A model generated the notes under the pieces. It did not search any database. It was not told where the DNA came from and saw nothing but the letters and a program-made list of their open reading frames with translations. Positions 38,204-49,300 of a DNA stretch of 64,000 nt are shown here, piece by piece; within the stretch, counting starts at the first letter, position 1; each line of letters starts with the position of its first letter. The position numbers were made by a program, and so were the translations under genes. Source of the stretch: Taenia hydatigena (taxonomy: Eukaryota > Platyhelminthes > Cestoda > Cyclophyllidea > Taeniidae). The stretch spans positions 930,001 to 994,000 of the forward strand of contig JADWOT020000005.1 in NCBI GenBank assembly GCA_036345935.2. The letters are read 5' to 3'.

Positions 38204-40425
38204 TTAAGACTTGTGGCTTATAAAAGATCTACCTTCAAGGTACTTTAATTGAACTTTTAATCTTTTCCTTCCCAAAGCATATCCATCCATTGCGCGTATC
38301 GCATTCTGCGCCCTCGCGGTGTTGTCGTAACTGACGAAACCTGTAAACATGGACACACCATTGTTAACAGAAAACGTGGCAGTATAAAGGCCAGTTAACC
38401 AAACATGTGCACTTACCAAAGCCTTTGCTTTGGCCCGTCGTTCTGTCCAAAGATATCTTTACACTCAATACTCGCCCAAATGGCGAAAACAGATCATGTG
38501 AATTCTTTTCACTATATTCCAGAGAGATATGGTAGATGAATAAGTTGGGGCCTTTTGGGCCCCTTCTCAGTGACTCCCGTCCAACGGGTTCTTGGTGAGG
38601 AGGGGTGTGTGCAACTTAGGCGGAGCATTGAGCAGCCACTGCTGTTGAAGGCAAAGGAAGATAATGCACTGGGAAGATTTTTTAAACATGAGCAAATAAA
38701 AGGAGAAGCATAAACTCACCATACCCAAACTGGGGATCGATGCATATAGGTGGTTGGGTAGCTAAAAGTAATGCATGATGGTGAATGTCTAGAAAGGCAT
38801 AACTTCCGCAGCAAAGGATGGCAAACGACAACTCACCTGCGCTGTTATGGGGAGTGTCTAAAATTGTAAGTTGCACATTCCAACTAGGGTAAAATTGGTT
38901 GTTCTGAAGTACTTAAGTAGCAAGATATTGCTGTTGTTGCTGCAGCATGGGTTGCTGTGAGTTGTGTTGAGCCACCATGTATTGATTAGACTGCACTACT
39001 AAGGAACTATTTACTGCGGCCTCGTAATTAGCTTCTAGCGCAGCAATCGTGTTGCTGATGTAGGACTCGGCCATGCTGGGGACAAAATTGCTGCACCTGG
39101 CTGAATGTGTGCAACTGCTGCGGGGCCCTGCAACGGAAGAACAGCCCTTTTGTCTCAGCCTTTGCCTACATTTGTAACCTCCAGAAGCATGAGTCGTCAG
39201 CCACTGAATAAGGCCTTGCGCATATAGTAGAAGCATGATTTCCCTAGCTAATCCTCAAACGAATGTGCCTACGGATTGTAGCGTCGGAAGACAATGACCG
39301 AGGTTACCACCAAGTGGAGCAGTAACGGCCATGGGGCAATTCAATTGGGGATTTGTAGTGAGCTGTGCAATATTATGACCTCTGAGAGCGATCACAGCCG
39401 GGGTCGAACTTGGGTCCGATGGTAACATGTAGCCGTTGAGTAGAGGCATCGATCCAGCTGCTTCTATGTTTCTTTCGTAATGTCTACCAGTAGCCGCTTT
39501 CGGCGGCAAATTATCTGAGTTCTGTCAAAAGCAATTATCGTTGTTAATTACGACAAGGCACGGATAGGTCACGGCCAATTTTAAGTACTTACGATTGCTG
39601 AGGAAATTCCATCTGCAAGAATCGACGGGTTGGGTCCTCTTGGGCCAAAAGAGTCCCCTTAGGCACCATCCTTGTTTTAATTGAATGTAATCGTAAAATA
39701 AGGCTTAAATGACGTCAGTGGGAAAAAGAAAAATATGCGAAGCATTTTCTAACTTCACGGCCTCTTAAACTTGCATAGCATGCCCACTCTTTCAGTAGTA
39801 GACAGGCCTTCCTGTCTAATGCTGACGAAATCGACATGACTTTTCCACACCAAAATTAGCTGCAGCCTTAAAAATGCCTAAGGTGAGCTGACCTAGGAGC
39901 GCGCATTTAAAAATCAAAAAGATAATAATTTTCAAATGTGTTACTTCGTTGGGTGTGTACTACTAACAAACTGGGTGGATAAACAGGAAATGGGGCACAT
40001 TCCGCTCTTGGTGGCTCTCTTAAGTGTACCACCAAAACGTCAACGAGTAAAGTGGATAGCTTAGCCAATTTCGCGCACAGAAACAATAGAATTTGGCACA
40101 TTTTCCCATTTTGACACGGCAGCACATTAGTGCCATCTGCATTTACGACGGTTGCAAGACTGCTACTTCTGCCACCATGCGAACAGCCTAACTTTAAATT
40201 CTTGCTTATCACTATCTTATTATTAAACTGCACAGTGTCAGGGAAGGGAATGATTTAGAAGATACACGCAGAAACCGGGTGGAGTCATTAAAGAATGAAG
40301 TGTATGACCCTAAGAACATACCATTTGTCAAGGACATTATAAATGCTAAGCACTCACTGGAAATTCTGTCCTCCTGAACTTGAAATGCATCATTAGGGTT
40401 AGAATTGGCTGATTCCGCTGCACGA
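38204..40425 (-). CDS. CELF/Bruno-like RNA-binding protein, 3' part of gene
   Basis: CELF proteins bind GU/UG-rich RNA and control splicing, translation and mRNA decay. They have RRM1 and RRM2, a long variable linker and a C-terminal RRM3. Here RRM3 is clear: [10 protein letters not shown] (RNP2) then KGFGFVSYDN (RNP1) and [18 protein letters not shown], the C-terminal end typical of CELF. Exons on the minus strand are 40,358-40,425, 39,593-39,657, 39,308-39,521, 39,127 to at least 38,914, perhaps 38,720-38,761, then 38,417-38,614 and 38,233-38,340. Phases agree from the first exon to the Ala/Gln-rich linker exon. The join from that exon into RRM3 is unresolved. The frame ends [14 protein letters not shown] at 38,204, or splices at GTAGAT after 38,233. 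RRM1 and RRM2 should lie at higher coordinates but were not found. It belongs to the CELF family; the subfamily cannot be assigned. Confidence 0.8.
38233..38340 (-). CDS. CELF RRM3, second exon
   Basis: This exon is 108 nt with acceptor TGTTTACAG, and follows a 76-nt intron. It encodes the end of RNP1 (FVSYDN), the second helix ([16 protein letters not shown]) and the last strand RKRLKVQLK. It ends LKYLE where CELF proteins normally read LKRPK or LKRSK and finish a few residues later. It may read through to the stop at 38,204 or splice at GTAGAT to a last exon not found. A decayed copy of this exon is at 34.0-34.2 kb. Confidence 0.88.
38417..38614 (-). CDS. CELF RRM3, first exon
   Basis: This exon is 198 nt with acceptor CCTAAG and donor GTAAGT. 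It encodes a proline-rich lead-in ([17 protein letters not shown]) and the first half of RRM3. RNP2 appears as NLFIYH, followed by [13 protein letters not shown] and [12 protein letters not shown]. The G of RNP1 is split by a phase-1 intron. GP.G.NLFIYHL and SKGFGFVSYDN are diagnostic of CELF RRM3. The first helix reads [10 protein letters not shown] where the family usually has HLPQEFGD, so it is somewhat diverged. Confidence 0.88.
38720..38761 (-). CDS. Possible 42-nt CELF linker micro-exon
   Basis: A 42-nt segment lies between a good acceptor (TTACTTTTAG) and a good donor (GTGAGT). In phase 1 it reads [13 protein letters not shown] and would join RRM3 exon 38,417-38,614 in frame. The preceding linker exon does not offer a clean phase-1 donor, so inclusion is uncertain; in phase 0 it reads [14 protein letters not shown]. 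Confidence 0.3.
38914..39127 (-). CDS. CELF linker exon, Ala/Asn/Gln-rich
   Basis: Acceptor CGTTGCAG at 39,128. Phase 1 matches the end of exon 39,308-39,521. The frame gives [17 protein letters not shown], then [22 protein letters not shown] and a stop at 38,913. Low-complexity Ala/Gln/Asn linkers are typical of CELF proteins. A donor GTAAAT after EAA (near 38,998) would remove the Gln-rich end; otherwise the frame terminates before RRM3. Which is used cannot be decided here. Confidence 0.5.
39308..39521 (-). CDS. CELF linker exon
   Basis: This exon is 214 nt, acceptor TGCTTTTGACAG, donor GTAACC. It is open throughout (phase 0 in, phase 1 out) and encodes a low-complexity segment including [19 protein letters not shown] and a Leu/Gly-rich end. 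It joins in phase with 39,593-39,657 upstream and 39,127 downstream. There is no domain, as expected of the divergent linker between RRM2 and RRM3. Confidence 0.55.
39593..39657 (-). CDS. CELF linker exon
   Basis: This exon is 65 nt between an AAG acceptor and a strong GTAAGTAC donor. It reads [20 protein letters not shown] in the phase that joins both neighbours. There is no domain; assignment to CELF rests on strand, position and matching phases. Confidence 0.5.
40358..40425 (-). CDS. Possible upstream CELF linker exon
   Basis: This exon is 68 nt and ends at donor GTGAGTGC. It reads [19 protein letters not shown] and continues in phase 1 into 39,593-39,657 (phase 2 at its own start). The acceptor (AACATATGAG) is weak. 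Assignment rests on the phase chain only. Confidence 0.35.
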
Positions 40426-40713
40426 CTCATATGTTTGGGAAAGCAATACAATAAACAACTTAGGGCTACTTGTTGCCCCGACACGAAATTTGGACCTGAG
40501 TGGTGCTGCTACTACACAGCTTTGATCTTTATACATTTCCTTGGTGTGTCCATTGTCCATATTCTAAGCGCTTATTCGCTAATGGATGAATCCCAACTCC
40601 TGCATTATTGGTTGAGAGTGATCAATGAGAGAATGAGACATCTGATTGGACAAGCCCATGAGTCAGCACAACTTTTGGGTCAGCGTTTCGTGCCTTACGT
40701 TATGGATGAGTAA
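40405..40713 (+). CDS. Unrecognised candidate exon, antisense to CELF
   Basis: A plus-strand frame ends with DESQLLHYWLRVINERM and GQRFVPYVMD at a strong donor GTAAGTTAA (about 40,710). A good acceptor (TATCGATGCAG, about 40,816) follows 100 nt later and continues in phase as DETRLDTHLPNNGADHLQCG before a stop. The composition looks protein-like (amphipathic helices), but I recognise no family. It would lie nested in the opposite strand of the CELF gene. Random GTAAGT sites are common enough that this may be chance. Confidence 0.22.
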   Translation: MADSAARLICLGKQYNKQLRATCCPDTKFGPEWCCYYTALIFIHFLGVSIVHILSAYSLMDESQLLHYWLRVINERMRHLIGQAHESAQLLGQRFVPYVMDE

Positions 40714-40913
40714 GTTAACTTTCTACATAACATTGGCCCAGTTAGTGTCAAAATTAATAGTTTTTCATCGCGTTTGTCATAAACTAAAACGTCTATTTTT
40801 TGATATCGATGCAGCGAAACCCGCCTTGATACCCATTTACCTAACAATGGTGCTGACCACTTGCAGTGTGGCAAAGTTTGAAGGAATTATTTGGAAACTG
40901 CTATACCTCTGAA

Positions 40914-43269
40914 CTACCAATGTTTTGCCGTTGAATAAATTAACAAGCGACAAACTCCATCATTGCTAGGTGAGAAGCATGTAGAAATCTCGTCAAAATT
41001 TTGCCTCAGCCCACATAGTGGTCGTCTCATAACACAGTTTTTGCCGTTTCACCTAACATCAAAAAGGGAGGTCATAAGTTCACTCAACGACCCATTGATT
41101 GAGGCAAGCTATCTTTGAAAATGAATCACTTTGTCTCCATGGAACAGAACAATATTAGCCTTAGGGAAATATGTTGCTAATATTTTAAAAGACGCGACTC
41201 ATTTCATAGAAACTCTCATCCAAGACCGGTGGCGTTATATACTCTGAAACTACAAGCTTCGTCAAAACTTAATTTTCGGTGGCCGCTTATGCTAACATCA
41301 ACAGCATTTGGAAGTGTTGCTCCTTTGGAGTGCACAGATTAGGCTCGCTCCGACTTTTACTCCAAATGAGGCTACCGACACTAAGTTGTGGTAATCTTCC
41401 TAACCGGGAGATTAGTGTTGCGATTCGAAAAATGTGCAGAGGGCTAGTAAACGAAGTGAGCCACTTTCCAGCACGATTGGTGTCGTATCCCAACCAAAAC
41501 TCCACAGTTTGACCCAATAATTAGTTTTAACTAGGCTATTTCGTCGATTACAATGGGATAGACCCTGAAGTTAAAGGTTATGGCCATTTGATTGACAACC
41601 TCTTCATTAGAAGTAATTAATTGTTAAATTCTAGCATGTAACCCATCTGGATGTCTCATGACAAATTTTCACCACTAGCATGGTTTACGTGATAGTGAGT
41701 TCTGACAAACAGCTGCTTCTTTATCCGGCATCGCGGTATTGTATCAAGTTGGGTAATAGTCATGCCTGCAGTGGTTTTTGGACTATTATTCTGAGGTCAG
41801 AGGGGTCGGTCCTAAGTCGGTTTAGCGAATTTCGTGATTGCGCCTCATGATATGCACAAATTTAGTAAGTGTTGGAGATGGTCACATCCTTTGTTTGTAT
41901 TTATAAAGGCAGAGTTTATTGTAATTTAATTTAATGTAATCTGGACTGGTATTTTGAAAGCAGGTAGATAATCGCTAGTTTAAGTAAGGCACGGATTAGG
42001 CCTAGCACACCTCAAGTGAGCCCACATACACTTAATATTTAGGGTAGGGCGTAGTACATGTTGGGCGCTTTTGCAATTGCAGCACTTTCGTGACACCTCC
42101 GGATGGCCTTCATCAGCTTCTATTTTAAAACGCTTTCCACTTTTCTTTTTGCAAAATAAACTGCTACTAGGCTTAATGAGTAGCAAGAGTTGCTCACGAA
42201 GTACATGCTGGCTAAAAGGTAATCCATTCCTTCCGCCTTTCATTTGATTGTCTGGATCGTTGATGTATTGTACACTACAAAGTGTCAGGAGTTATGAGTC
42301 GACTCTTAAAATGACACAAAGCATTTGACCCTGGAACACTATGCAGGCTACTTAAACGGTGGTGATGAAGGGCATCTTGAAAGTCATGCACGCGAGACAA
42401 CTTCCTGCTTAGTCCTATACAGTTTAGCAACTCCAAATACTATGTTCGTAAGCCTTTGTAGAAATAGTGTATCGTAACTTATGAGGAAAGAAGTTCCAAT
42501 CTACCAACTCCTCCGACCGGAAGAGATCAAACAGTCATTGAACGCCACAGAAAAAATGCACGCTGACTTCGCCGCAACAAATGAGCAGCTGCGGAGGGCT
42601 ACCTGGTATATACGACCCAGAACGATAATCTCCAGAACGATTTATCATTCTTGTTTAATTAGATATAAACTGGCGCGTACTCCTAGCTTGCGAAAGCTCG
42701 GATTCATTTTTCTAGTCGATTGCGCATGTAGTCGTGTGGGCGCCAGATACTAGCGCCAGGAGGTGGTGCAGGACACCTATTAAAACTCGCGAATATATTG
42801 CTAAAGAAATGTGGGGAAAGAACACAAGACCCTCTAACAATTCAGTTTTGCGACAGTTAAATACGCAAGAACTTACATGGCAATGAAAGATTGCAACAAG
42901 ATTTCATTCCTACCATGAAACTAGCTCTGACTACTTTCTTGAGAAGGAAAAGGAAATAGGGCGAAGGGAGGCATGCTTTTTTCATTTTCTGATCCCTGAT
43001 ATGCGAAAATTTTAGGTGGTTGTTAGACGTACTCATTGTGCACACACTTGATCATATCCAGAAAGATTTGTAGCCACTATTGCTGGTGGTGCATACAAAA
43101 TATTTAAAAATGCTTACACACATTGATGCTTTAACGGATGAATGGATGCCCTCTTACTTGGCATCGGCTCACTTGACACACTGACTTAACAAGATCATGG
43201 CATATGTCAGAGTATTCATCTGGCTATATCATGCCCTTGGGATAAAAAACAGATCAACTTATTTAGGAA
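40914..43269. other. No recognised gene
   Basis: A Cys/His-containing minus frame at 41,980-42,243 (KCCNCKSAQH...KCMWAHLRC) resembles no zinc-binding family I can name. The frame at 42,481 is listed separately. No other motif was seen. Confidence 0.4.
42481..42604 (+). CDS. Unrecognised candidate exon, helical
   Basis: The open frame starts at an ATG and reads VPIYQLLRPEEIKQSLNATE, then an amphipathic stretch FAATNEQLRRATW, up to a donor GTATAT at 42,605. Third positions are richer in C/G than the surroundings, which is coding-like. No family was recognised and no partner exon was found. Confidence 0.18.
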
Positions 43270-43790
43270 AACTAAGATTTGGTGGCAGCTTTAGGTGGGA
43301 TCTGGCACTCTGAGTCTTTAACTAGTAGTAATTTATTCGACCATTAAATCATAAATTGCAGGCAATGTGATTCAAAATTGTCCCTTTAATATGGAATCCG
43401 CATTGCCCTCTCTTTGAACGCTTACCACAGGATGGTTTTCAGTTTTCTGCAAAAAAGTGAATTGGACCGTGTTTAATTGCGATTGCGACAAGCGACTAAG
43501 AAGCAGCGATCACATTGGAAATCATAGTTGTGTATGTCAAAGCAGACGCCACCTGTAGGCTACAAATATCCGTACCAACCTAAAGTCAAAATTCCGGCCA
43601 TAAAAATTAGTAATTACTAATTAATTGGTAATTGTTAGCTGGCTGCATTTTAGAAGCTGGCATGACTTCTGTATTTCTGTGCTCTAATTCTTCATCTTCC
43701 ATGTTACTGCGATTGTGTGCGATTTCTAGGAAACCTTAGAGTGGTTTGATTTTTGGAACCACCAAATAGCGATCACTATGCATAAGAGGA
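43270..43790 (-). repeat. R2 family, copy A
   Basis: This aligns with 51,310-51,850 in the same orientation. Shared stretches include TTTGAACGCTTACCACAG (about 43,416 and 51,471), TCACATTGGAAATC / TCACATTAGAAATC and GCTGGCATGA.TTCT / GCTGGCATGATCTCT. On the minus strand both copies keep a GTAAGCGTTCAAA donor-like site. Upstream of it a Cys-rich reading C-D-x-x-[FL]-L-[VI]-x-C-x-N-R occurs in both, suggesting a decayed exon of an unidentified gene. Confidence 0.6.
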
Positions 43791-45384
43791 AAGTTAAGTG
43801 AATATTCATCTGTACTTTCTATCGGTCTAACCATGTCGCAGAGATGCTTATGAATTGCGCAAGTGCTTGTGCTCTTCATTCCCTGAGGGCCGATCGTTTT
43901 CTCTGTTGCCTCGTTTGGTGACTTGAAGGCAATGAACGAAAGCAGCTATGCCGACTTAAGGATGGCAGCTTTCTGCATCGAAATTCTTGGCAATATGGGA
44001 GAAAATAGGAGCAGAAGTTCAAGCTGGTGTCGTAAATACCCTTTAAATCCCAAAATAACCCGCCTACTTAAGGTTTAATTCCTCGGCACTCTTTAGTAAA
44101 GTCGTAATCGCCTTTTTGAGGGGACGAACTCGGTTCGATTAAACATCATAACATATGGCCACGCAATGTAAATTTTATTCTACCACACTCAAGTCTGTCA
44201 TTGGAGAGTGTCGAATAGTTGATTTGGCACGGATTTGTTTTAAAGTGCTGTTTTTGCTCATCTTATCGCTTGCTGAATGCAAGTCTGGTATATCTTCATA
44301 AAAGCCCTTCCCTCTGCCTCACCTTGTCAAATACCATAGTGGCGTGTGACCACAAGAAGCCGCTAAGTAAGCTGAAGCACTCAAGTCTGGTAGAAAAGTG
44401 GCGTTCGCATACCTTCCATCTAGTTGAGCTGATACTGTCATTGCGGTATTTTCAAGGCTTCGACTGCATACAATAACCTGGAAACTAAACCCACAGCCAA
44501 ACCTTGATAGTGACTCCTGGACATCAAGATACAACAGCATTGCAGGGTCAATATCAGTGAGCAATTTACAGACCGATTGTAAGTGGATATTTTTGAATCA
44601 GATTGGCTAAATGTGAGCTACAATCTGGACTGTCTTTACTAAATTTGTGTTGGCGTACGTGCCCTGTCTCGCAAGAACGACGACTATTGAGGTCGGGAGT
44701 CGTCTTCATTTGCCATGACTCCTCCATCTATTCTCCCAATCATTCGTTCTCCATTCATCTGCTTTCTTCGGATACCTATTTGCGTTCCTCCTCCTCTACT
44801 TTTCAGCACAACCCTCCAACGATCTATTCACATCTTTTTCTTTTGATTCTAATTCATTTATGCAATTCGCTCTATGCCGCATCTCATGTCGGTATCGGCT
44901 CCATTCAATTCTCCTGACCGTAATGTCTACATCGCACGACTTTTAGATGCGTAGAAATCGCTAAGCTGTTGGAATCCGATGATCCTGAATTTGTAATTTC
45001 AAGAAACTTGTTGGAGTTTCAAATTATTTATTTGGCAGGGATGCGGCTTAAAAGTGCTTTATTTTTCGCATCCTAGCGCCTACAAAACGAATGATTTATA
45101 TTCATATAAGTTTGTTCAAAATCAACGTATTTTTAGTGCTCACTTAGTGGAAGAGGGAAGCAGTGAAAGTCGTAGGCTTTAAGGGATTTGGAACAGTACT
45201 CTTGCTATTTCTGGTAGTAACGCACTCAACGCCACGGTGCCTTTGTTCCAACCTACTGATGCTAAGCCTAATACTAGTGCAAAGCAATTACTTTTTCTAC
45301 GTATGTCTTTTGCATCTTTCATTTTACATTTTTTTACTTCACAATAATTACGGGATTGGATACTTAAAAAAGAAACAGGCATTT
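43791..45384. other. No recognised gene
   Basis: The frame 44,603-44,917 (plus, 104 codons) is Ser/Leu/His-rich because the plus strand is pyrimidine-rich there, and is probably non-coding. No motif was seen. Confidence 0.4.
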
Positions 45385-46375
45385 CTGAACCAAATTTAGC
45401 ACATCGCAGCGCATAAACTCTAATAACTATCTGGAACATAACAAGGGTGACTAGTTGTCAATAGCTCGCCATTAAGAGGGTAAACGTTGAGATCTTATCA
45501 ATGTCAAGTGAAATGCTGAATGCGTAACGCGTGAAACGCTGATGCAAGTATGCCTCTGGGATGTCCGTCACCAAGAGGGTGTTGCAATGTCATCCAACAC
45601 ACCGTCTTGTCAAATCCGCTATTAAGTAACAAATCTTGCTTCGGCACATGGAGACAGTTGGGAGTCCTGGAGTTATAGGTTGCTAATGCTAAGCTAAAAC
45701 AGCTGCACACTGTGTGATTTAACATGCTAGCTATAAGAAAAGCGCTTTCACTGCACTATAAGCTCCAATAAATTAAGTTTTTGTGATCATTCTTTGGTAA
45801 AATCCTTTTCGTTTATAGGCCAAAGCAGCTTTGTTACACAAAACTAGATCAATATCCGAAGCTTTCTAATGCTTGGCCACTTCACTTAAACATCCTCTAT
45901 CGTGATTTCTCTAAACGTCTTAATTTAGCTTTAGCATGTGACGAGGAATGTGCTACACAGGAAAATGATGACAAGCTTTGATCACGGTATGGTAAAAGCG
46001 TGGTGTATCATGGTATCACATAAAGTCTTTCACTAAAATATCAGATGTTCACGATGTGCTTTTTGTGTCCACCCCCGTGACCGTTGGGACGCAAAAGGTG
46101 AAGAACCATCTTCAAAGTTTTAGCAAATAAAAGGATGAACATCTTTTGGAAATGCACTAAAACGGCGCATTTAGCAAAATGATTTTGTCAATTGTTGTGA
46201 TAAATTCGTTCCCCATCCGTTTTTACTGACGCTTACTAATTTGCAGATCATAATTGCACTCACAATGAAATTTCGACACCTTCGTGGTTATTTTGGAAAC
46301 AACACATAAGACATCCCTTTTATGTCTTGCTTGATCAAAATGTTAAATAACCATATGAATCGCACCAAAGTCTGC
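45385..46375 (-). repeat. R1 family, copy B
   Basis: This is the partner of R1-A (26,395-27,350), in the same orientation and collinear from AATTTAGCACATC at about 45,395 to about 46,375. More stops interrupt the ancestral frames than in copy A. The minus frame 45,504-45,725 keeps NHTVCSC..LALA, comparable to copy A. The segment around 45,520-45,610 is also shared with R1-C. Confidence 0.6.
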
Positions 46376-49300
46376 GAAAGTAGAACCCAAATTGGAGAGA
46401 GACAGAGTATAAACCAGCCATCCATAACATCCAAATTGATAGCAAAGGCGAGAATTGTAATTAAGATAGAGTAAGCTTTTCTTTGCTATCAATGCGGCGT
46501 CCCGGAACCTCCCCAAAGGCAAAAAAGACACAACCTCAGTTTTAATACAAATTTTAACTGAAGGTCACTGATGGGTCAGCGTACAAAGAAGTTTTATAAA
46601 AGTCGCGTAGATGAGTAGCAAATCGTCCAGCTTTCTTTATGTAGGTGTAGAAGGGTCCAGTCGCTAATTAACAGGTAGGCGAAGTGGTTACTAGTAGAAA
46701 CCATTGTACATTTTTGAAGCATGTGCTTGGAAAGGTGTTCCCAGTTACATTTGAGCTAGTCCTCTATTTGTCAAAAGAAAATCCTGCTAAGTAATTATGT
46801 TTTATGCACTAATTTGTAGATTTATAAATGCATACATACTGTTAATAGGAATTTTGGGGTTTGTCGCTATGCGTAGGGGTCTAAATTGGACAATTAAAGG
46901 CAAAAGAACCTGAGAACACATGGATTATCATCAAAATGGAGAATGGAATCAGGGTAGAAAGTCTTCGCATGGGTGCATTCTATTTCACCAGCCGGAACAA
47001 CATGTCTTAACCTTTAAATATTTATTGTACTCTGATTGCGTCTACCCAAAAGTCAATTATCAGCACGATTGAAACATCCACGCCTTGGTAACTCAGCTGT
47101 ATAGTTACAATGAATCGGCAATCAACAACCTAGGTTGCGCACGGACGGATACAAAATAATGAGTGGCAACCCGAATATCAGTATAAACGCTCGTTTTTCC
47201 AAGCATGCTCTAAAAACATGCGTACTTTGATGAGTGGATTTTAAGATCTTCTTTAATGCTTGTGATGAAGCTCAATTTTTGCATCTTGGTACATGAGGCT
47301 AGGAATTTGATCCATAACACCGCAATGCGGTGCCGTCCAGATGTTGCATTGCAGGTGCCATTATGGCGTGTCTGTAGGTAGGCAACGTAGAGTAAATAAG
47401 GTGAGAGAGCTATGTCAGGAAAATGGCAGGAGAGAATTAAAAGACAGGATGGAAAAGTTAGAGGAAGACAGAAGAAGTAAAGGGAACCAGTCTACTGAAA
47501 CCACATTCGATTTGATTGAAACAATGAGGGGGAAAGCAGCAGAAAGGAAGAGATTCGCAGATTCGATTTTGTTAATATCGAGTGCAAGAAGATGCGAGAG
47601 GCAGGTGAGAGAGGGAAATCGAGGTAGAGAATTGTTGGATGGCTAAACTCTGCTTAAAAGAGGCGCCCAAAAGCATCATTTGCTAGCAAAATCTATGTAC
47701 TCTAACGAAGTCAATTAGAATCTGTCGCAGGCTTCAATGCAGCCAAGTGTAATTTTAAGTCTTGCTAATCACCCCGAACCCAGCGCCAGTTGTTTTAAAT
47801 GTACCTTAACCACACCGCGCTCTCCCTTCTAGATGGGTCTCGTGAAAAATGCAGCGGAAAATGTAGTAGCATTGCAAATCATTCCCAGATGTTGATAACT
47901 ACTTTTCGATATTAATAGCGGCAAACTAGTCATCGCAGAAAGCTTCCTTGTCTTAAACCGTTTGTTCATTGGTTCTGGCAAAGAGTTTAAAGATTGCAAA
48001 TTGCTCCAGTGAAGGCACTTATTGGTCTTTGTGCACCGGCTTACCGTGATTTTAGCAACTGCATAAGTGCCTCAAGAATTGATGAGGAGAAGAACAGTAA
48101 AGGAAGAAACAAGTGCAATCAGTAAAATTGACTAATAGATGCGCAATATACCCACTTGAATTAAAGTCACAAGTCGTGCCTAAATGATGCTTGCCTTTGC
48201 CTAAAAACGTCGCATTAAGAGTTACATAGGTCAAACGAGGTCCCCAAAGGCGTACTGTGGCCTTTTCCTGCAACTTTTACAGCCTTCGTCGTCGTCACTT
48301 GAAAGCATATGCTAGACCATTTTTTCTTGTTTAATAACATTCGCACTGGCATGAACCAAATCAATCAGCGTACATAGGTGTGGTAAACTAAGATGGCAGC
48401 TAGACTGTTAGCCTCTTAGTTTGAATGCAGTTGGAACGCTTGTCCCTAGGTACAGGGTTCTACTGTATCTCTGTTTTCAAGCAACCTTTCCATTAAAGAG
48501 AGTATTGATGCATGCAGGTGCAATTTCTCCATCTACTAGAATGAGTGGATGGATTAGGAAGCCATTCTCGGAAAAAAACTTCACTTGGGTCACCAATGTT
48601 ACGTGTATCGCAGTCTCTACGTGAGACTGTAGCAAACTCAAGTGGTGTATATAGTTAAAAATCAAAGTCGATGTTCAGTTTATCACAGGACTGAGGCAAT
48701 GAGATAAAATGTGTTTCATGAGACTCGGCGGAAATAGTTATTGTTATGCTGACTATACCATTTTACATAATAAATCACCTCTCTCCTATGCTGCATAATT
48801 AGGACCTGATTATATTCTGCGAATCCGACCATTATAGTAGGAAAAGCGCAGACACAGCATTTGTTCGGACATTTTTGACGCCATGCTTACTTTGATAGGA
48901 CGTGGATTAACTACGTTGCTCAACGATGCTGCTGCGAATTGATCTCATGCAATTCCTACCGTGAAGATGACGTGACCACTTCTAAAATAATTACCAATTC
49001 TTCTCACGCATCCTCCTAAATTTTATCAATCATCAAACTTCCCGTCGATCGCCCTTTAAAATAAAATGACAAGACGTCTCTAAAAGTGAGCTAAGACAAC
49101 GTCTAGTAGTGTGCTTTCCGTCTGCAGTTTGATATCTTTTAAAGTGTAATCTATCGACTGATTTAGGTGTTCAAAATAAAACCTGTAGAGCACATAAATT
49201 AGGAACCCCATTTTATGGAAAACAAGCTAAAAAGCTCGTACGTCTTGCACTACACTACCACCAATCACTACCTATGGCTTTCTATTTACAGCCTCACAAT

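Noticed and set aside
47341..47646. Charged 101-codon plus frame that could be a coiled coil
   Set aside because: Lys/Arg/Glu richness is what a purine-rich strand encodes; no family or partner exon recognised.
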